Shown in pieces: positions 53,516-61,910 of a stretch of 64,000 bases of DNA. Within the stretch, counting starts at the first letter, position 1, and each line of letters begins with the position of its first letter. The notes beneath the pieces are model-generated. The model made no database searches. It saw nothing but the letters and a program-made list of their open reading frames with translations, and was not told the origin of the DNA. A program made the translations under genes and the position numbers. The stretch spans positions 79,374 through 143,373 of the forward strand of contig NZ_FNYY01000014.1 of NCBI RefSeq assembly GCF_900109145.1. The letters are read 5' to 3'. Origin of the DNA: Marinovum algicola (GTDB lineage Bacteria > Pseudomonadota > Alphaproteobacteria > Rhodobacterales > Rhodobacteraceae).

Positions 53516-53596
53516 GGATGCCTCCTGTCTTGCATGTGCCCTGCCCCAACACCCCGCGGCCCGGAATGTTTCAACCGGATCCGGCCACGCATTACA

Positions 53597-53645
53597 TTTG
53601 ACATATTATTTGACACTTGTAAGGTTGAGATGGCCCGCCTATAGT
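53597..53645 (+). promoter_or_regulatory. Sulfatase promoter with TGAC-N2-TTGTAA element
   Basis: A candidate promoter TTGTAA (53617-53622), 17-base spacer, TATAGT (53640-53645). Overlapping it are two copies of TTTGACA (53597-53603, 53609-53615) and the word TGACACTTGTAAGG (53611-53624), which matches TGACTTTTGTAAAG in the transketolase promoter at 11 of 14 positions. An operator overlapping the -35 is likely; SorC is the natural candidate. Confidence 0.5.
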
Positions 53646-53677
53646 GCCCCTGAAACAAGCTTCGAAGGGGTGCTGCC

Positions 53678-55210
53678 ATGAATATCATTCTTGTGCTGGT
53701 CGACAGTCTGACGCGCAACTGCCTGCGGGCCTATGACCCGGCCAGCCCCTGCCAGACCCCAAATATCGACCGTTTCGCCAAGCGCGCTGCGATCTTTGAC
53801 AACCATTTCGTCGGCTCGCTGCCCTGCATGCCGGCGCGCCGCGAGATCATCGCCGGGCGCAAGGAATTCCTCTGGCGGCCCTGGGGCTCGCTCGAGGTGT
53901 TTGACCCGCGCCTGCCGGCCGAGGTGCGCAAGGGCGGCCATCGCACCCATGTGGTGACCGACCATTATCATTACTGGGAAGAAGAGGCGAACGGCTACAT
54001 CCAGAGCTATGACACCACCGAGATGATCCGCGGCTACGAGGTCGATCGCTGGCAGGCGCAGGACCCGGCCGAAGAGAAACCCGCCTGGGTCAAGAACGTC
54101 GAGAAATTCCGCGCGCCCGAGCACATCGGCCAGTATTACGCCAATACCCGCGACTTTGGCGGCGAAGAGGATTATTTCTCGGCCAAGACCTTCGGCGGCG
54201 CCTGCGACTGGCTCGACCGCAACGCCGGCAAGGGCGATTTCTTCCTGCATGTCGAGACCTTCGACGTGCACGAGCCGTTTCACATCCCCGAACCCTACGA
54301 GAGCATGTATGCCGAGGGCGCGACCAAGAACGAGTTCAATGTCTGGCCACCCTACCAGGTCTACAAGGATCTCGAGAACTTCATGGACCAGACCACACCC
54401 GACGAGCTTAAATTCCTGCGCTCGCAGTTCATGGGCAAGGTCACGATGATGGACAAGTGGTTCGGCACGCTGCTCGACAAGCTCGACGACCAGGGGCTGT
54501 GGGATGACACGATGGTGATCCTGACCACCGACCATGGCCACGACATGGGCGAGCGTCGCGCCTTCGGAAAACAGCACCCGCATTTCGACAGCCATGCCAA
54601 CATTCCGCTGATGGTCTGGCACCCGGCCAACCCCGGCAATGGCAAGCGCCTCACCGGGCTGACCCAGACCGTGGACATCTTTGCCACCATCGTCGAGGCG
54701 GCCGGCGTCGAGGTGACCGAGGCCAACCGGCACAGCCGTTCGCTCCTGCCGATGATCGTCGAGGATGCGCCTTCGCCACGCGAGGCGGTGCTTTACGGCA
54801 CCTTCGGCCAGGGCATCTGCGCCACCGACGGCACCTGGACGGTGATGAAGGCGCCGGACCCGTCGCAGCCGCTCTACCTCTATTCCACCGCGATCTTCCG
54901 GCCGCTGATCGTCGACAACCCGGTCGACGGCCGGCTGGCCAAGGCACCGAACAAGCCGGTGGATACCGGCTATTTCGACCCCTCGGTCGACCTGCCGATG
55001 TGGAAGACGCCGATCTCGATCGATCCGCGCACCCAGGAGGATTTCCTGTTCAACCGCGCCGAGGATCCCGGGCAGGCCCGGAACCTCTGGGACAGCGCGC
55101 CGGAGCAGCGCGACCGTATGCTCGACCTGGTGCGGGCGCTGATGCAGGACGAAGGCTGTCCGCCGGAGCAATACGCCCGGCTGGGGCTGAAAGAGGCGGT
55201 GCCGGCATGA
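53678..55210 (+). CDS. Type I sulfatase
   Basis: 510 residues of the alkaline phosphatase/sulfatase superfamily. Start MNIILVLVDSL places a metal-binding Asp9; the formylglycine motif is Cys50 in LPCMPARREIIAG (C-x-P-x-R), to be oxidised by a sulfatase-modifying enzyme; the second metal site is ILTTDHGHDMGERRAFGKQ. No signal peptide, so it acts in the cytoplasm. Substrate unknown: sulfate ester or possibly a phosphonate or phosphate ester. Its locus suggests a sulfated sugar or polyol. AAGGGG precedes the ATG. Confidence 0.88.
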   Translation: MNIILVLVDSLTRNCLRAYDPASPCQTPNIDRFAKRAAIFDNHFVGSLPCMPARREIIAGRKEFLWRPWGSLEVFDPRLPAEVRKGGHRTHVVTDHYHYWEEEANGYIQSYDTTEMIRGYEVDRWQAQDPAEEKPAWVKNVEKFRAPEHIGQYYANTRDFGGEEDYFSAKTFGGACDWLDRNAGKGDFFLHVETFDVHEPFHIPEPYESMYAEGATKNEFNVWPPYQVYKDLENFMDQTTPDELKFLRSQFMGKVTMMDKWFGTLLDKLDDQGLWDDTMVILTTDHGHDMGERRAFGKQHPHFDSHANIPLMVWHPANPGNGKRLTGLTQTVDIFATIVEAAGVEVTEANRHSRSLLPMIVEDAPSPREAVLYGTFGQGICATDGTWTVMKAPDPSQPLYLYSTAIFRPLIVDNPVDGRLAKAPNKPVDTGYFDPSVDLPMWKTPISIDPRTQEDFLFNRAEDPGQARNLWDSAPEQRDRMLDLVRALMQDEGCPPEQYARLGLKEAVPA

Positions 55211-55242
55211 TCGAGGCCAGCCCAGGCTGATCCGGGCGTCGA

Positions 55243-55308
55243 CGGCGGGCAACGCCCGCCGCGCAGTGCCGCGTCGCGTCGCGAAGCAGGGTGGGTTCGC
55301 AACCCACC
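55243..55308. terminator. Two adjacent perfect hairpins between convergent sulfatase and sorC genes
   Basis: CGGCGGGC-AAC-GCCCGCCG (55243-55261) and GGTGGGTT-CGC-AACCCACC (55290-55308) are both perfect 8-bp stems with 3-base loops in a 110-base gap between convergent genes. Neither has a T run, so they are either bidirectional terminators or members of a small dispersed palindromic repeat family. Similar words are common in Rhodobacterales intergenic regions in my recollection. Confidence 0.6.
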
Positions 55309-55320
55309 GCGCCGCAAGCC

Positions 55321-56298
55321 TCACCCTTCGAGCAACGCCAGAGCCAGGGGCTTGTCCACCACCAGATGCGTCGCCAGCCCGCCGCGAATGCAGGCCAGCG
55401 TCGCCTCGGCCCGGTCCACCCCGCAGACCACCAGCAGCTTCTTGCGCGCCGCCCGCAGGTCGGCGACCTCGGCCGCGATCAGCCGGTCATGCGGCGGCAG
55501 GTCGATCTGCGCGCCCTCGGCCGAGAGATAGCGGCAGCACAGAATACCTGCCGCCCCGGCCGCCACCGCCTCGGCCAGCTCCGCCTCGGAGGTCATGCCG
55601 GCTGCCACCAGATGGGTTTCGGCCTGCACGTTGCCGACCGAATAGATCGCCATGTCGAGCGATTTCAGCCGTTCGAGCTGCATGTGGATCGTCGGCTCCG
55701 AACAGATCTGCCGCGCCAGCTCGACCGAAGAGATCAGCCCCGGCGCATGCAGGGTGAAACATTGCGCGCCCAGCTTGCCGGCAATCTGGATGGTGCAGTT
55801 CTCCGAGGCCGGCACCCGGTCCGAGATCATCGAGCCGATCAGCTGGCAGACCTCGACATCGGCCACCGCATTTCGCGGCATGGCATCGGCCACCGCCATG
55901 ATCGTCTCGCCCCAGGCCACGCCGCAGCGGTCGCCCGGCTCGACCACGTCGAGCACCGCCATCGCCGCCACCCGCGCCAGTTGCCGCAGGCTCTCGTCGC
56001 GGCTGAGCGCCACGCTCTCCGCCGCCGGCTGCGCCACATAGACATCCGCCAGCCCGTATTTCTCGCGCAGCTCGCGCGCCAGGCTCGATCCGGTGAGGAA
56101 CTGGCCGTCGACGCGGATCTCCACCACCCCCAGATCGCGGCTCTCGCGCAGCATGTTGACGATGGTCGCACGCGAAACCTTCATGCGCTTGGCGATCTCG
56201 CCCTGGGTCAGCCCCTCGCCATAATAAAGCAGCGCCACATTCGACAGCAGCGCTTCCTTTTCGGCAGAATTCCGTTGCGGCGGCGTGGGTTTGTGCAT
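55321..56298 (-). CDS. SorC family transcriptional regulator
   Basis: 325 residues from ATG 56298. N-terminal HTH (GLTQGEIAKRMKVSRATIVN, about 30-50); the effector domain runs from near 85 to the end (GVAWGETIMAVAD, VCQLIGSM, and LLVVCGVDRAEATLACIRGG). SorC proteins bind phosphorylated sugars and act as tetramers. Last in the operon with the aldolase, dehydrogenase, kinase and molybdoenzyme genes, so it is probably autoregulated along with them. The effector domain is the same type as the one fused to the ABC ATPase at 1021-3339. Confidence 0.9.
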   Translation of the reverse strand: MHKPTPPQRNSAEKEALLSNVALLYYGEGLTQGEIAKRMKVSRATIVNMLRESRDLGVVEIRVDGQFLTGSSLARELREKYGLADVYVAQPAAESVALSRDESLRQLARVAAMAVLDVVEPGDRCGVAWGETIMAVADAMPRNAVADVEVCQLIGSMISDRVPASENCTIQIAGKLGAQCFTLHAPGLISSVELARQICSEPTIHMQLERLKSLDMAIYSVGNVQAETHLVAAGMTSEAELAEAVAAGAAGILCCRYLSAEGAQIDLPPHDRLIAAEVADLRAARKKLLVVCGVDRAEATLACIRGGLATHLVVDKPLALALLEG

Positions 56299-56300
56299 CT

Positions 56301-56969
56301 TCAAGCGTTTACCTTCTTTGCCCCGGCTTGGCCATAGTTCTGGCGGAACCAGGCGTAGCAGCGGTCGATCTCGTCCTGCGGCAATTCTTCGACCGGACCG
56401 CGCAGCATGGCAAGATGCGTCGTCATCGCCGCCTCCTCCAGATACATCGCCACCGAGGTCGCCTCGGTGGCCGATCTGCCCATGGTAAAGACCCCATGCG
56501 CCTTGACCAGCGCCGCCATGCCGCCCTCGGCCGCTTCCAGGATCGCCGCGCCGGTGTCGACCTCGCCCGGGGTGGCATAACGCGAACAGGGCACATCGCG
56601 GCCCAGCATATGAGTGATCGGGGTCAGCACCGCCGGAATCCGCTCGCCACGCGCCGCAAAGCTCGAAGCATAAGGCGAATGGGTGTGGCACATGCCCATC
56701 ACATCGGCGCGGTGGCGATAGATATAGAGGTGAATGCCGGTGTCGACCGAGGGTTTCATCGCCCCCTCGATGACAGTGCCATCGAGATCGACCACCACCA
56801 TGGTGTCCGGCGTCAGCTTGGCAAACTTCACGCCAGAGGGTTTGATCACCACCAGCCCGGTTTCGGGGTCGCGCCCCGAGACATTGCCGCCCGATCCCAC
56901 CACCAGCCCGTTGCGCGGCAGCTCGTGGTTCTGTTCGCAGACCTCTTCCTTCAGCGCCTCCAGCATCAC
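56301..56969 (-). CDS. Class II aldolase/AraD family protein (L-ribulose-5-phosphate 4-epimerase-like)
   Basis: 222 residues. Family motifs are complete: SGGNVSGRD, IKPSGVKFA, KPSVDTGIHLY, zinc-binding MCHTHSPYA (His95, His97) and KAHGVFTMG (His158). The KPSxDT segment and the C-terminal NYGQ resemble E. coli AraD (KPSSDT, YYGQ), pointing to 4-epimerase activity rather than fuculose-phosphate aldolase. It would convert L-ribulose-5-phosphate (or a similar ketopentose phosphate) to D-xylulose-5-phosphate, which the transketolase genes could use. Overlaps the dehydrogenase gene by four bases. Confidence 0.85.
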   Translation of the reverse strand: MMLEALKEEVCEQNHELPRNGLVVGSGGNVSGRDPETGLVVIKPSGVKFAKLTPDTMVVVDLDGTVIEGAMKPSVDTGIHLYIYRHRADVMGMCHTHSPYASSFAARGERIPAVLTPITHMLGRDVPCSRYATPGEVDTGAAILEAAEGGMAALVKAHGVFTMGRSATEATSVAMYLEEAAMTTHLAMLRGPVEELPQDEIDRCYAWFRQNYGQAGAKKVNA

Positions 56970-58027
56970 GCGGCCTCCTGCTTGGCGGTCGGGATCCCAT
57001 GCGGATAGACCACGATCTTCAGGCTCTTTTCCGCCTCGACCAGCATGCGAAACGCCTCTGGCGTATCCGCCATGTCGAACCGGTGCGAGATCGCCTCTTC
57101 CGCCTTGATTCGCCCGGCTTCGAGCAGGCGGATATAGCTGTAGGTGTCGGTATGATCCGAGGAATAGCGCGAGGTCACGGTGATCTGATCGAAATAGGCG
57201 GCATTGCCGTCGCGCGCCCAGGTCTCGCCCGGCGGCATCGGCGCGCCGAGGTGCAGGCAGCCGCCAACCTCGGTCAAGGCCAGCGCCTGCTCCCAGGCCG
57301 GGGCAAAGGGCGCGATCACGATCACCGTATCGGCCAGCCGGCCATTGTTGAGCGCGCGCATCGCCTCGACCGCATCCTCGGTCTTGGGGTTGATCGTATG
57401 GGTCGCGCCGAACTCCCGCGCCTTGGCCAGCCGCCAGTCGGAGAAGTCGAGCGCCACCACTTTGCCGGCACCGAAGAGCGGCGCCATGTGCACGAACCCC
57501 TGCCCCATAAAACCCGCGCCGACGACGGCCACGGTGTCACCCGGCTGGATGTTGCAGACCTTCAGCCCCGAGAGCACGCAGGACCAGGGCTCGATCGTCA
57601 CCGCCGCCTCGGTCGAGATGCTGTCGGGCAGCTTGTGGGTGTCCATCGCCAGATGCTGCGCGGTGACGCGGTAATAGTCGCAGACCCCGCCGGGATCGAG
57701 CTTCATCGACTTGTAGAATGGATCGCGGGTGAAATGGCCGCGACGCGACAGGTGGGAATCGACCCGCCCGACGTGGTGATTGACGAAAACCCGGTCGCCG
57801 ATCTTGTAGTCGGTGACACCCGCGCCCACCTCGACCACCTCGCCCACCGGCTCATGCCCCAGCACCTTGGGCTCGGTCTTGTACCAAGCCATGGTCTCGC
57901 CGCCGCAGAGCCCGCAGGCCAGCGTCTTGAGCAAGAGCTCGCCGGGGCCGATCTCGGGAACCGGGCGTTCCTCGATGCGGATGTCATCGATGGCATATTG
58001 CACGGCGGTGGTCATCATGTTGGTCAT
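56966..58027 (-). CDS. Zinc-type medium-chain alcohol/polyol dehydrogenase
   Basis: 353 residues. The catalytic zinc ligands are likely Cys38 or Cys41 with the GHE motif at 57-59 (VLGHEPVGEV), and the NAD site is VAVVGAGFMGQGF. The usual four-Cys structural-zinc lobe (C-x2-C-x2-C-x7-C) is missing; the loop instead contains VNHHVGRVDSHLSRRGHFTR. It probably oxidises a polyol to a ketose. Start at 58027, overlapping the kinase stop by four bases. Confidence 0.85.
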   Translation of the reverse strand: MTNMMTTAVQYAIDDIRIEERPVPEIGPGELLLKTLACGLCGGETMAWYKTEPKVLGHEPVGEVVEVGAGVTDYKIGDRVFVNHHVGRVDSHLSRRGHFTRDPFYKSMKLDPGGVCDYYRVTAQHLAMDTHKLPDSISTEAAVTIEPWSCVLSGLKVCNIQPGDTVAVVGAGFMGQGFVHMAPLFGAGKVVALDFSDWRLAKAREFGATHTINPKTEDAVEAMRALNNGRLADTVIVIAPFAPAWEQALALTEVGGCLHLGAPMPPGETWARDGNAAYFDQITVTSRYSSDHTDTYSYIRLLEAGRIKAEEAISHRFDMADTPEAFRMLVEAEKSLKIVVYPHGIPTAKQEAA

Positions 58028-59535
58028 GTCTGGGTCTCCCGCAAGGTATTGAGGTCTGCCTGCAAGGCGCGGTGATGGCGCGAAATCAGGGCGTATCTGG
58101 CGTAAACCGGCCCATAGGCCGCGTGATTGTTCGGTGTGTAGCTCTGCAAAGCCTCGTCGCGACGGGAAAGCTCGACCGCCGCGCCGCGCCCGGCCGCCGC
58201 AGCGCCGAGACAGGCCGCCCCCCAGAGCCCGTGATCCGAAGCCGCGCTGACCAGCACCGGCTGGCCCACGACATCGGCGATGATCTGGCACCAGACCGGG
58301 TTTTTCGAGCCGCCCCCGGTGAGCTGAACCGGCGCGGTGGGCAGGCCGGTTTCCTCTTCGAAGCAATGCCGCAGGCTCAGCGCCGCGCCCTCCATCACCG
58401 CCCGGCCCATGTCGCCGGTCGAGGTGGTCGACGACAGCCCGTGAAAGGCGCCGCGCAGGTTGGGCGCCACGAATGGCGCGCGTTCGCCATTGAGATAGGG
58501 CAGAAAGGTCACCCCGTTGGCCCCCGGCGGCACCGTCTCGACCAGCGCATTCATGCGCGCCGCCACCTCGCCGGCCGAGGCGCCGCCAAGGCTCTTGGGA
58601 TGCAGCGCCGCGAACCAGTCGAAGGCGGCGGCGCCGGTGGTCGGTGCAAGAACCCGGATCGTCACCGGCGCGGTGGGGTGCAGACAGCTCGCGCCGACCG
58701 GCGCATCGCTCGGGGTGATCCGGTCGGTGAGGATATTGACCACGGCGGTGGTGCCCATGATCATCATCGTCTCACCCGATTGCGCCAGCCCCATGCCGAC
58801 GATCATCGCCGACAGGTCCAGCGTGCCGACCGAAACGGTCAGCCCTTCGGGCAGCCCCGTGGCGCCTGCCGCCGCATCCGTCACCTGCCCCAGCACGCTG
58901 TCGGCGGTGCGCGGCGCGATCAGCTTGTCGGCCAGCTCGTCACAGTCGAGCGCGGCGATCTGGCCCGCGTCATAATCGCGGCTGGCAATGTCGAGAAAGG
59001 GGATCGTCGCATCCGAGAAATCGGTGCCGAGCGCGCCGGTCAGCTTCAGCCCGATCCAGTCGACGCAGGTCATCACATGCGCGGTCTTCGCCGCCATCTC
59101 GGGCCGGTTCTCCCGCACCCAGCGCCAGAGCATGCCGGACGTGCCCGACCAGAGCGAGGTGTTGCAGCCCCGCCCGATCACCCCGGTCGCGCCCGACGCC
59201 TCGAGCGCCGCCAGATCATCCGCCGTCCGCGTGTCGTTCCAGAGCATCGCCGGGCCGGCGGGCGCGCCGTCCTCGGTCACGCACCAGAGCCCGTCGCCCT
59301 GCGCCGCGATCCCCAGCGCCTCGAATTCCGCGCCGTCACAGCGGCCGACCAGATCGGCCAAGACCGCCACCACCGTCGCCCAGACCTGGCCCATGTCCTG
59401 TTCGCTGCCGCCGCCGGCCACCTGGGTGACCTGGCTCGGCGCCTCGGCCAGTGCCACCTGCCGGCCCTCGGGCGTATAGGCGGCGGCCTTGACGGCGGTG
59501 GTGCCGACATCCAGCCCCAACCAGAGTTTTGTCAT
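58024..59535 (-). CDS. FGGY family sugar kinase
   Basis: 503 residues, normal for FGGY kinases. N-terminal LGLDVGTTAVKAAAY phosphate loop, GIAAQGDGLWC and NDTRTADD in domain I; C-terminal FLPYLNGERAPFVAPNLRG and QLTGGGSKNPVWCQIIADV in domain II. Closest to xylulokinase/ribulokinase-like members by pattern; would phosphorylate the ketose made by the dehydrogenase. Start at ATG 59535 behind GGAGGGGAG. Middle of the minus-strand catabolic operon. Confidence 0.9.
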   Translation of the reverse strand: MTKLWLGLDVGTTAVKAAAYTPEGRQVALAEAPSQVTQVAGGGSEQDMGQVWATVVAVLADLVGRCDGAEFEALGIAAQGDGLWCVTEDGAPAGPAMLWNDTRTADDLAALEASGATGVIGRGCNTSLWSGTSGMLWRWVRENRPEMAAKTAHVMTCVDWIGLKLTGALGTDFSDATIPFLDIASRDYDAGQIAALDCDELADKLIAPRTADSVLGQVTDAAAGATGLPEGLTVSVGTLDLSAMIVGMGLAQSGETMMIMGTTAVVNILTDRITPSDAPVGASCLHPTAPVTIRVLAPTTGAAAFDWFAALHPKSLGGASAGEVAARMNALVETVPPGANGVTFLPYLNGERAPFVAPNLRGAFHGLSSTTSTGDMGRAVMEGAALSLRHCFEEETGLPTAPVQLTGGGSKNPVWCQIIADVVGQPVLVSAASDHGLWGAACLGAAAAGRGAAVELSRRDEALQSYTPNNHAAYGPVYARYALISRHHRALQADLNTLRETQT

Positions 59536-59546
59536 GCTCCCCTCCT

Positions 59547-61820
59547 TCATTCCGCTCGGCCCGCGATCCGCGGCGGCCGGTCGACGCTCAGCGCCGGCAG
59601 CGGCCCGGTCCATTTCTCCACCCGGACCAGAGCGGTATGGGCGATGTTGCCCTGGCTCAGCTCCGAGCAGCCCTTGTCCAGCGTCAGCACATTGGGATTG
59701 CCATGCACCTCGAGCCTGTCGCCGCCCACCTCCTGCGGATCGAACCAGGCGCCGGTGGCCAGCGCCACGCAGTCACGCCGGAGCAACGGATCGAGCCGCA
59801 GCCCGGCCAGACAGGCCCCGCGCGCATTCCACAGCCGCAGGATATCGCCCGCGGCCAGCCCGTGACGCGCCGCCGTCTCGGGATGCAGCGCGGCCGGTTC
59901 GCGCCCCCCGATCTTGTCGCCCTGCGCCTCGCTGCCACGGTCATTCTGCGAATGCAGCCGGGTGTCCGGCTGGCCCGAGATCAGGTGCAATTCGCCCGCC
60001 TCGGCCGTCAACAGGCTCTCGGCCGGCATCAGCCAGCTTGGATGACCGGGGCAATCCTCCAGACCGAAGCCCGCAATCGTTTGGTTGTGCAGCGTGATCC
60101 GCCCGCTCTCGGTATTCAACGGATGCGCTTCGGGATCGGCGACAAAGCCTTCAAACGCCACGGTTTCGTCAAAGGCATCGGGCACGTCGAAACGGCCCTC
60201 GTCGCGGAAGGTCTCGAACGCCGGCAGGGCAAAACCCGCCTCCTGCGCCACACCCTGCGCCCGCGCCCAGAGATGGCGCAGCCAGCCTTCCGCATCGCGG
60301 CCCTCGGTAAACGCCTCTTCGACACCGAAATGCCGGGCAATGCCGCGAAAGATCTCGTGATCGTCGCGCGCCTGGCCCATCGGTTCCTGCATCTTCGACA
60401 TATAGAGCAGTGACGGGTCGCGCCGGTTGATCATCAGGTCGTCACGCTCGAACGGCGTGGTTGCCGGCAGCACGATATCGGCGCGCCGCGCCGTGGCGGT
60501 CCAGCTGTGGTCCTGCACGATCACCGTCTCGGGGCGGATCCAGGCCTGCTCCAGCCGGATGAGATCCTGGTGGTGGTGAAACGGGTTGCCGCCGCACCAA
60601 TAGACCAGCCGGATATCGGGGTAGCTCCGTTCTTCGCCGTTGAACCGATAGGCCCCGCCGGGATTGAGCAGCATGTCGGCGATGCGCGCCACCGGAATGG
60701 CCTCGGTCACCGGGTTCTGGCCCTGGCTCACCGAGGGCCAGCCGATCCAGCGCATCGGCCGGCCGACCGGCGTGGTCGAGCCGTAGCCGAAGCCAAAGCC
60801 GGTGCCGGGCTGGCCGATCTGGCCGAGGATGCAGGCCAGCCCCAGCGCCGCCCAGATCACCTGTTCGCCATGATCGGCCCGCTGCAACCCCCAGTTCACC
60901 GCGATCATGCTCCGGCTGTCGCTCAGCGCGCGGGCCAGCGCGCGGATGTCCTCGGCCGGCAGGTCACAGAGCGGTGCCGCCCAATCGGCGCTTTTCGCCT
61001 GACCGTCGGTCTCGCCCAGCAGATAGGCGCGCCACGCCGGCCAGCCGCTGGTGCGCGTGGTCAGGAAGTCCTCATCCGCCCGCCCGGCCGCCACCACCTC
61101 ATGCGACAGCGCCAGCAAAAGCGCCGCATCGGTGCCCGGCCGGATCGACAGCCACTCGGCGCCCGGCAGGTCGCTGCCACGCGGCGAGACATTGACGACC
61201 CGCCCGCCCCGCGCCTGCATCTGCGCCAGCGGCCCACCAATGTCGTGCCGGGTGACCCCGGAAGAGGCGACCTGCGCCGTGCGCTCGGAGATGCCGCCAA
61301 AGGCCAGCAGCAGATCGCAATGCTTGCCGACAAGGCTGAGACTGGTCATCGCATCGAACATGCCGCGATTGCTGAGGCCGAGGATATGCGGAAACAGCAC
61401 CTCGGCGGCGGCATGGGAATAGGTCTCATGTGAGGCGGTGAAGCCGCCGACGAGATTGAGGAACCGCCGCATCTGGCTCTGCGCGTGGTGAAACCTTCCG
61501 GCGCTGGCCCAGCCGTAAGAGCCGCCAAAGATCGCCTGGTTGCCATGCGCCTTGCGCACGCAGCGGATCTCGCGGGCGACCAGCGCATTAGCCTCGTCCC
61601 AGGTCATCTCGCGATAGCCGTCGCGGCCGCGCCCCTTGCCGTCATCACCGTCAAGCCAGCCATCGCGCACCATCGGCGCAAGGATGCGGCTGTTCCGGTC
61701 CCGCGCGGCCGAAAGCCAGCCACGCCCGATCCGCGAAGGGCGCGGGTCGTCGTCCAGCGGGCGCAGCGCGTCACCCTCGATCCGGTAGGCGCCCCAATGT
61801 GCTGCGGTGTATTTCATCAT
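59547..61820 (-). CDS. Cytoplasmic BisC/DMSO-reductase family molybdoenzyme
   Basis: 757 residues. It matches biotin-sulfoxide/DMSO-type molybdopterin oxidoreductases: GGSYGWASAGRFHHAQSQMR, with Ser probably coordinating Mo, PGTDAALLLALSHEV, CGGNPFHHHQDLIRLEQAW, DHSWTATARRADIVLPATTP and the C-terminal GDILRLWNARGACLAGLRLD domain. There is no Tat signal and no Fe-S Cys cluster at the N-terminus, so it is cytoplasmic, like BisC. Typical substrates are S- or N-oxides. First gene of the sugar operon (start 61820 after AAAGGACGG), which is unusual. Divergent from transketolase. Confidence 0.88.
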   Translation of the reverse strand: MMKYTAAHWGAYRIEGDALRPLDDDPRPSRIGRGWLSAARDRNSRILAPMVRDGWLDGDDGKGRGRDGYREMTWDEANALVAREIRCVRKAHGNQAIFGGSYGWASAGRFHHAQSQMRRFLNLVGGFTASHETYSHAAAEVLFPHILGLSNRGMFDAMTSLSLVGKHCDLLLAFGGISERTAQVASSGVTRHDIGGPLAQMQARGGRVVNVSPRGSDLPGAEWLSIRPGTDAALLLALSHEVVAAGRADEDFLTTRTSGWPAWRAYLLGETDGQAKSADWAAPLCDLPAEDIRALARALSDSRSMIAVNWGLQRADHGEQVIWAALGLACILGQIGQPGTGFGFGYGSTTPVGRPMRWIGWPSVSQGQNPVTEAIPVARIADMLLNPGGAYRFNGEERSYPDIRLVYWCGGNPFHHHQDLIRLEQAWIRPETVIVQDHSWTATARRADIVLPATTPFERDDLMINRRDPSLLYMSKMQEPMGQARDDHEIFRGIARHFGVEEAFTEGRDAEGWLRHLWARAQGVAQEAGFALPAFETFRDEGRFDVPDAFDETVAFEGFVADPEAHPLNTESGRITLHNQTIAGFGLEDCPGHPSWLMPAESLLTAEAGELHLISGQPDTRLHSQNDRGSEAQGDKIGGREPAALHPETAARHGLAAGDILRLWNARGACLAGLRLDPLLRRDCVALATGAWFDPQEVGGDRLEVHGNPNVLTLDKGCSELSQGNIAHTALVRVEKWTGPLPALSVDRPPRIAGRAE

Positions 61821-61851
61821 CCGTCCTTTCCGCCGCACGACCGCGCGGCGC

Positions 61852-61891
61852 TTGACTTTTACATATGATCGATTTACTGACTTTTGTAAAG
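61852..61891. promoter_or_regulatory. Divergent molybdoenzyme/transketolase control region
   Basis: The 90-base gap holds two copies of TGACTTTT (61853-61860, 61878-61885), an inverted repeat TTTACA (61858-61863) / TGTAAA (61885-61890), and the word TGACTTTTGTAAAG (61878-61891) that recurs upstream of the sulfatase. A possible -35 TTGACT (61852-61857) with a weak -10 near 61875 serves transketolase. SorC is the likely regulator. Confidence 0.55.
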
Positions 61892-61910
61892 CAGCAAATC
61901 AGAGGAAGCC

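Noticed and set aside
51329..53644. 771-codon open frame on the plus strand
   Set aside because: Covers flhB in another frame and the aldehyde dehydrogenase antisense; both real genes have catalytic or cleavage motifs.
53639..55324. 561-codon open frame on the minus strand
   Set aside because: Antisense to the sulfatase, which has intact metal and formylglycine motifs.
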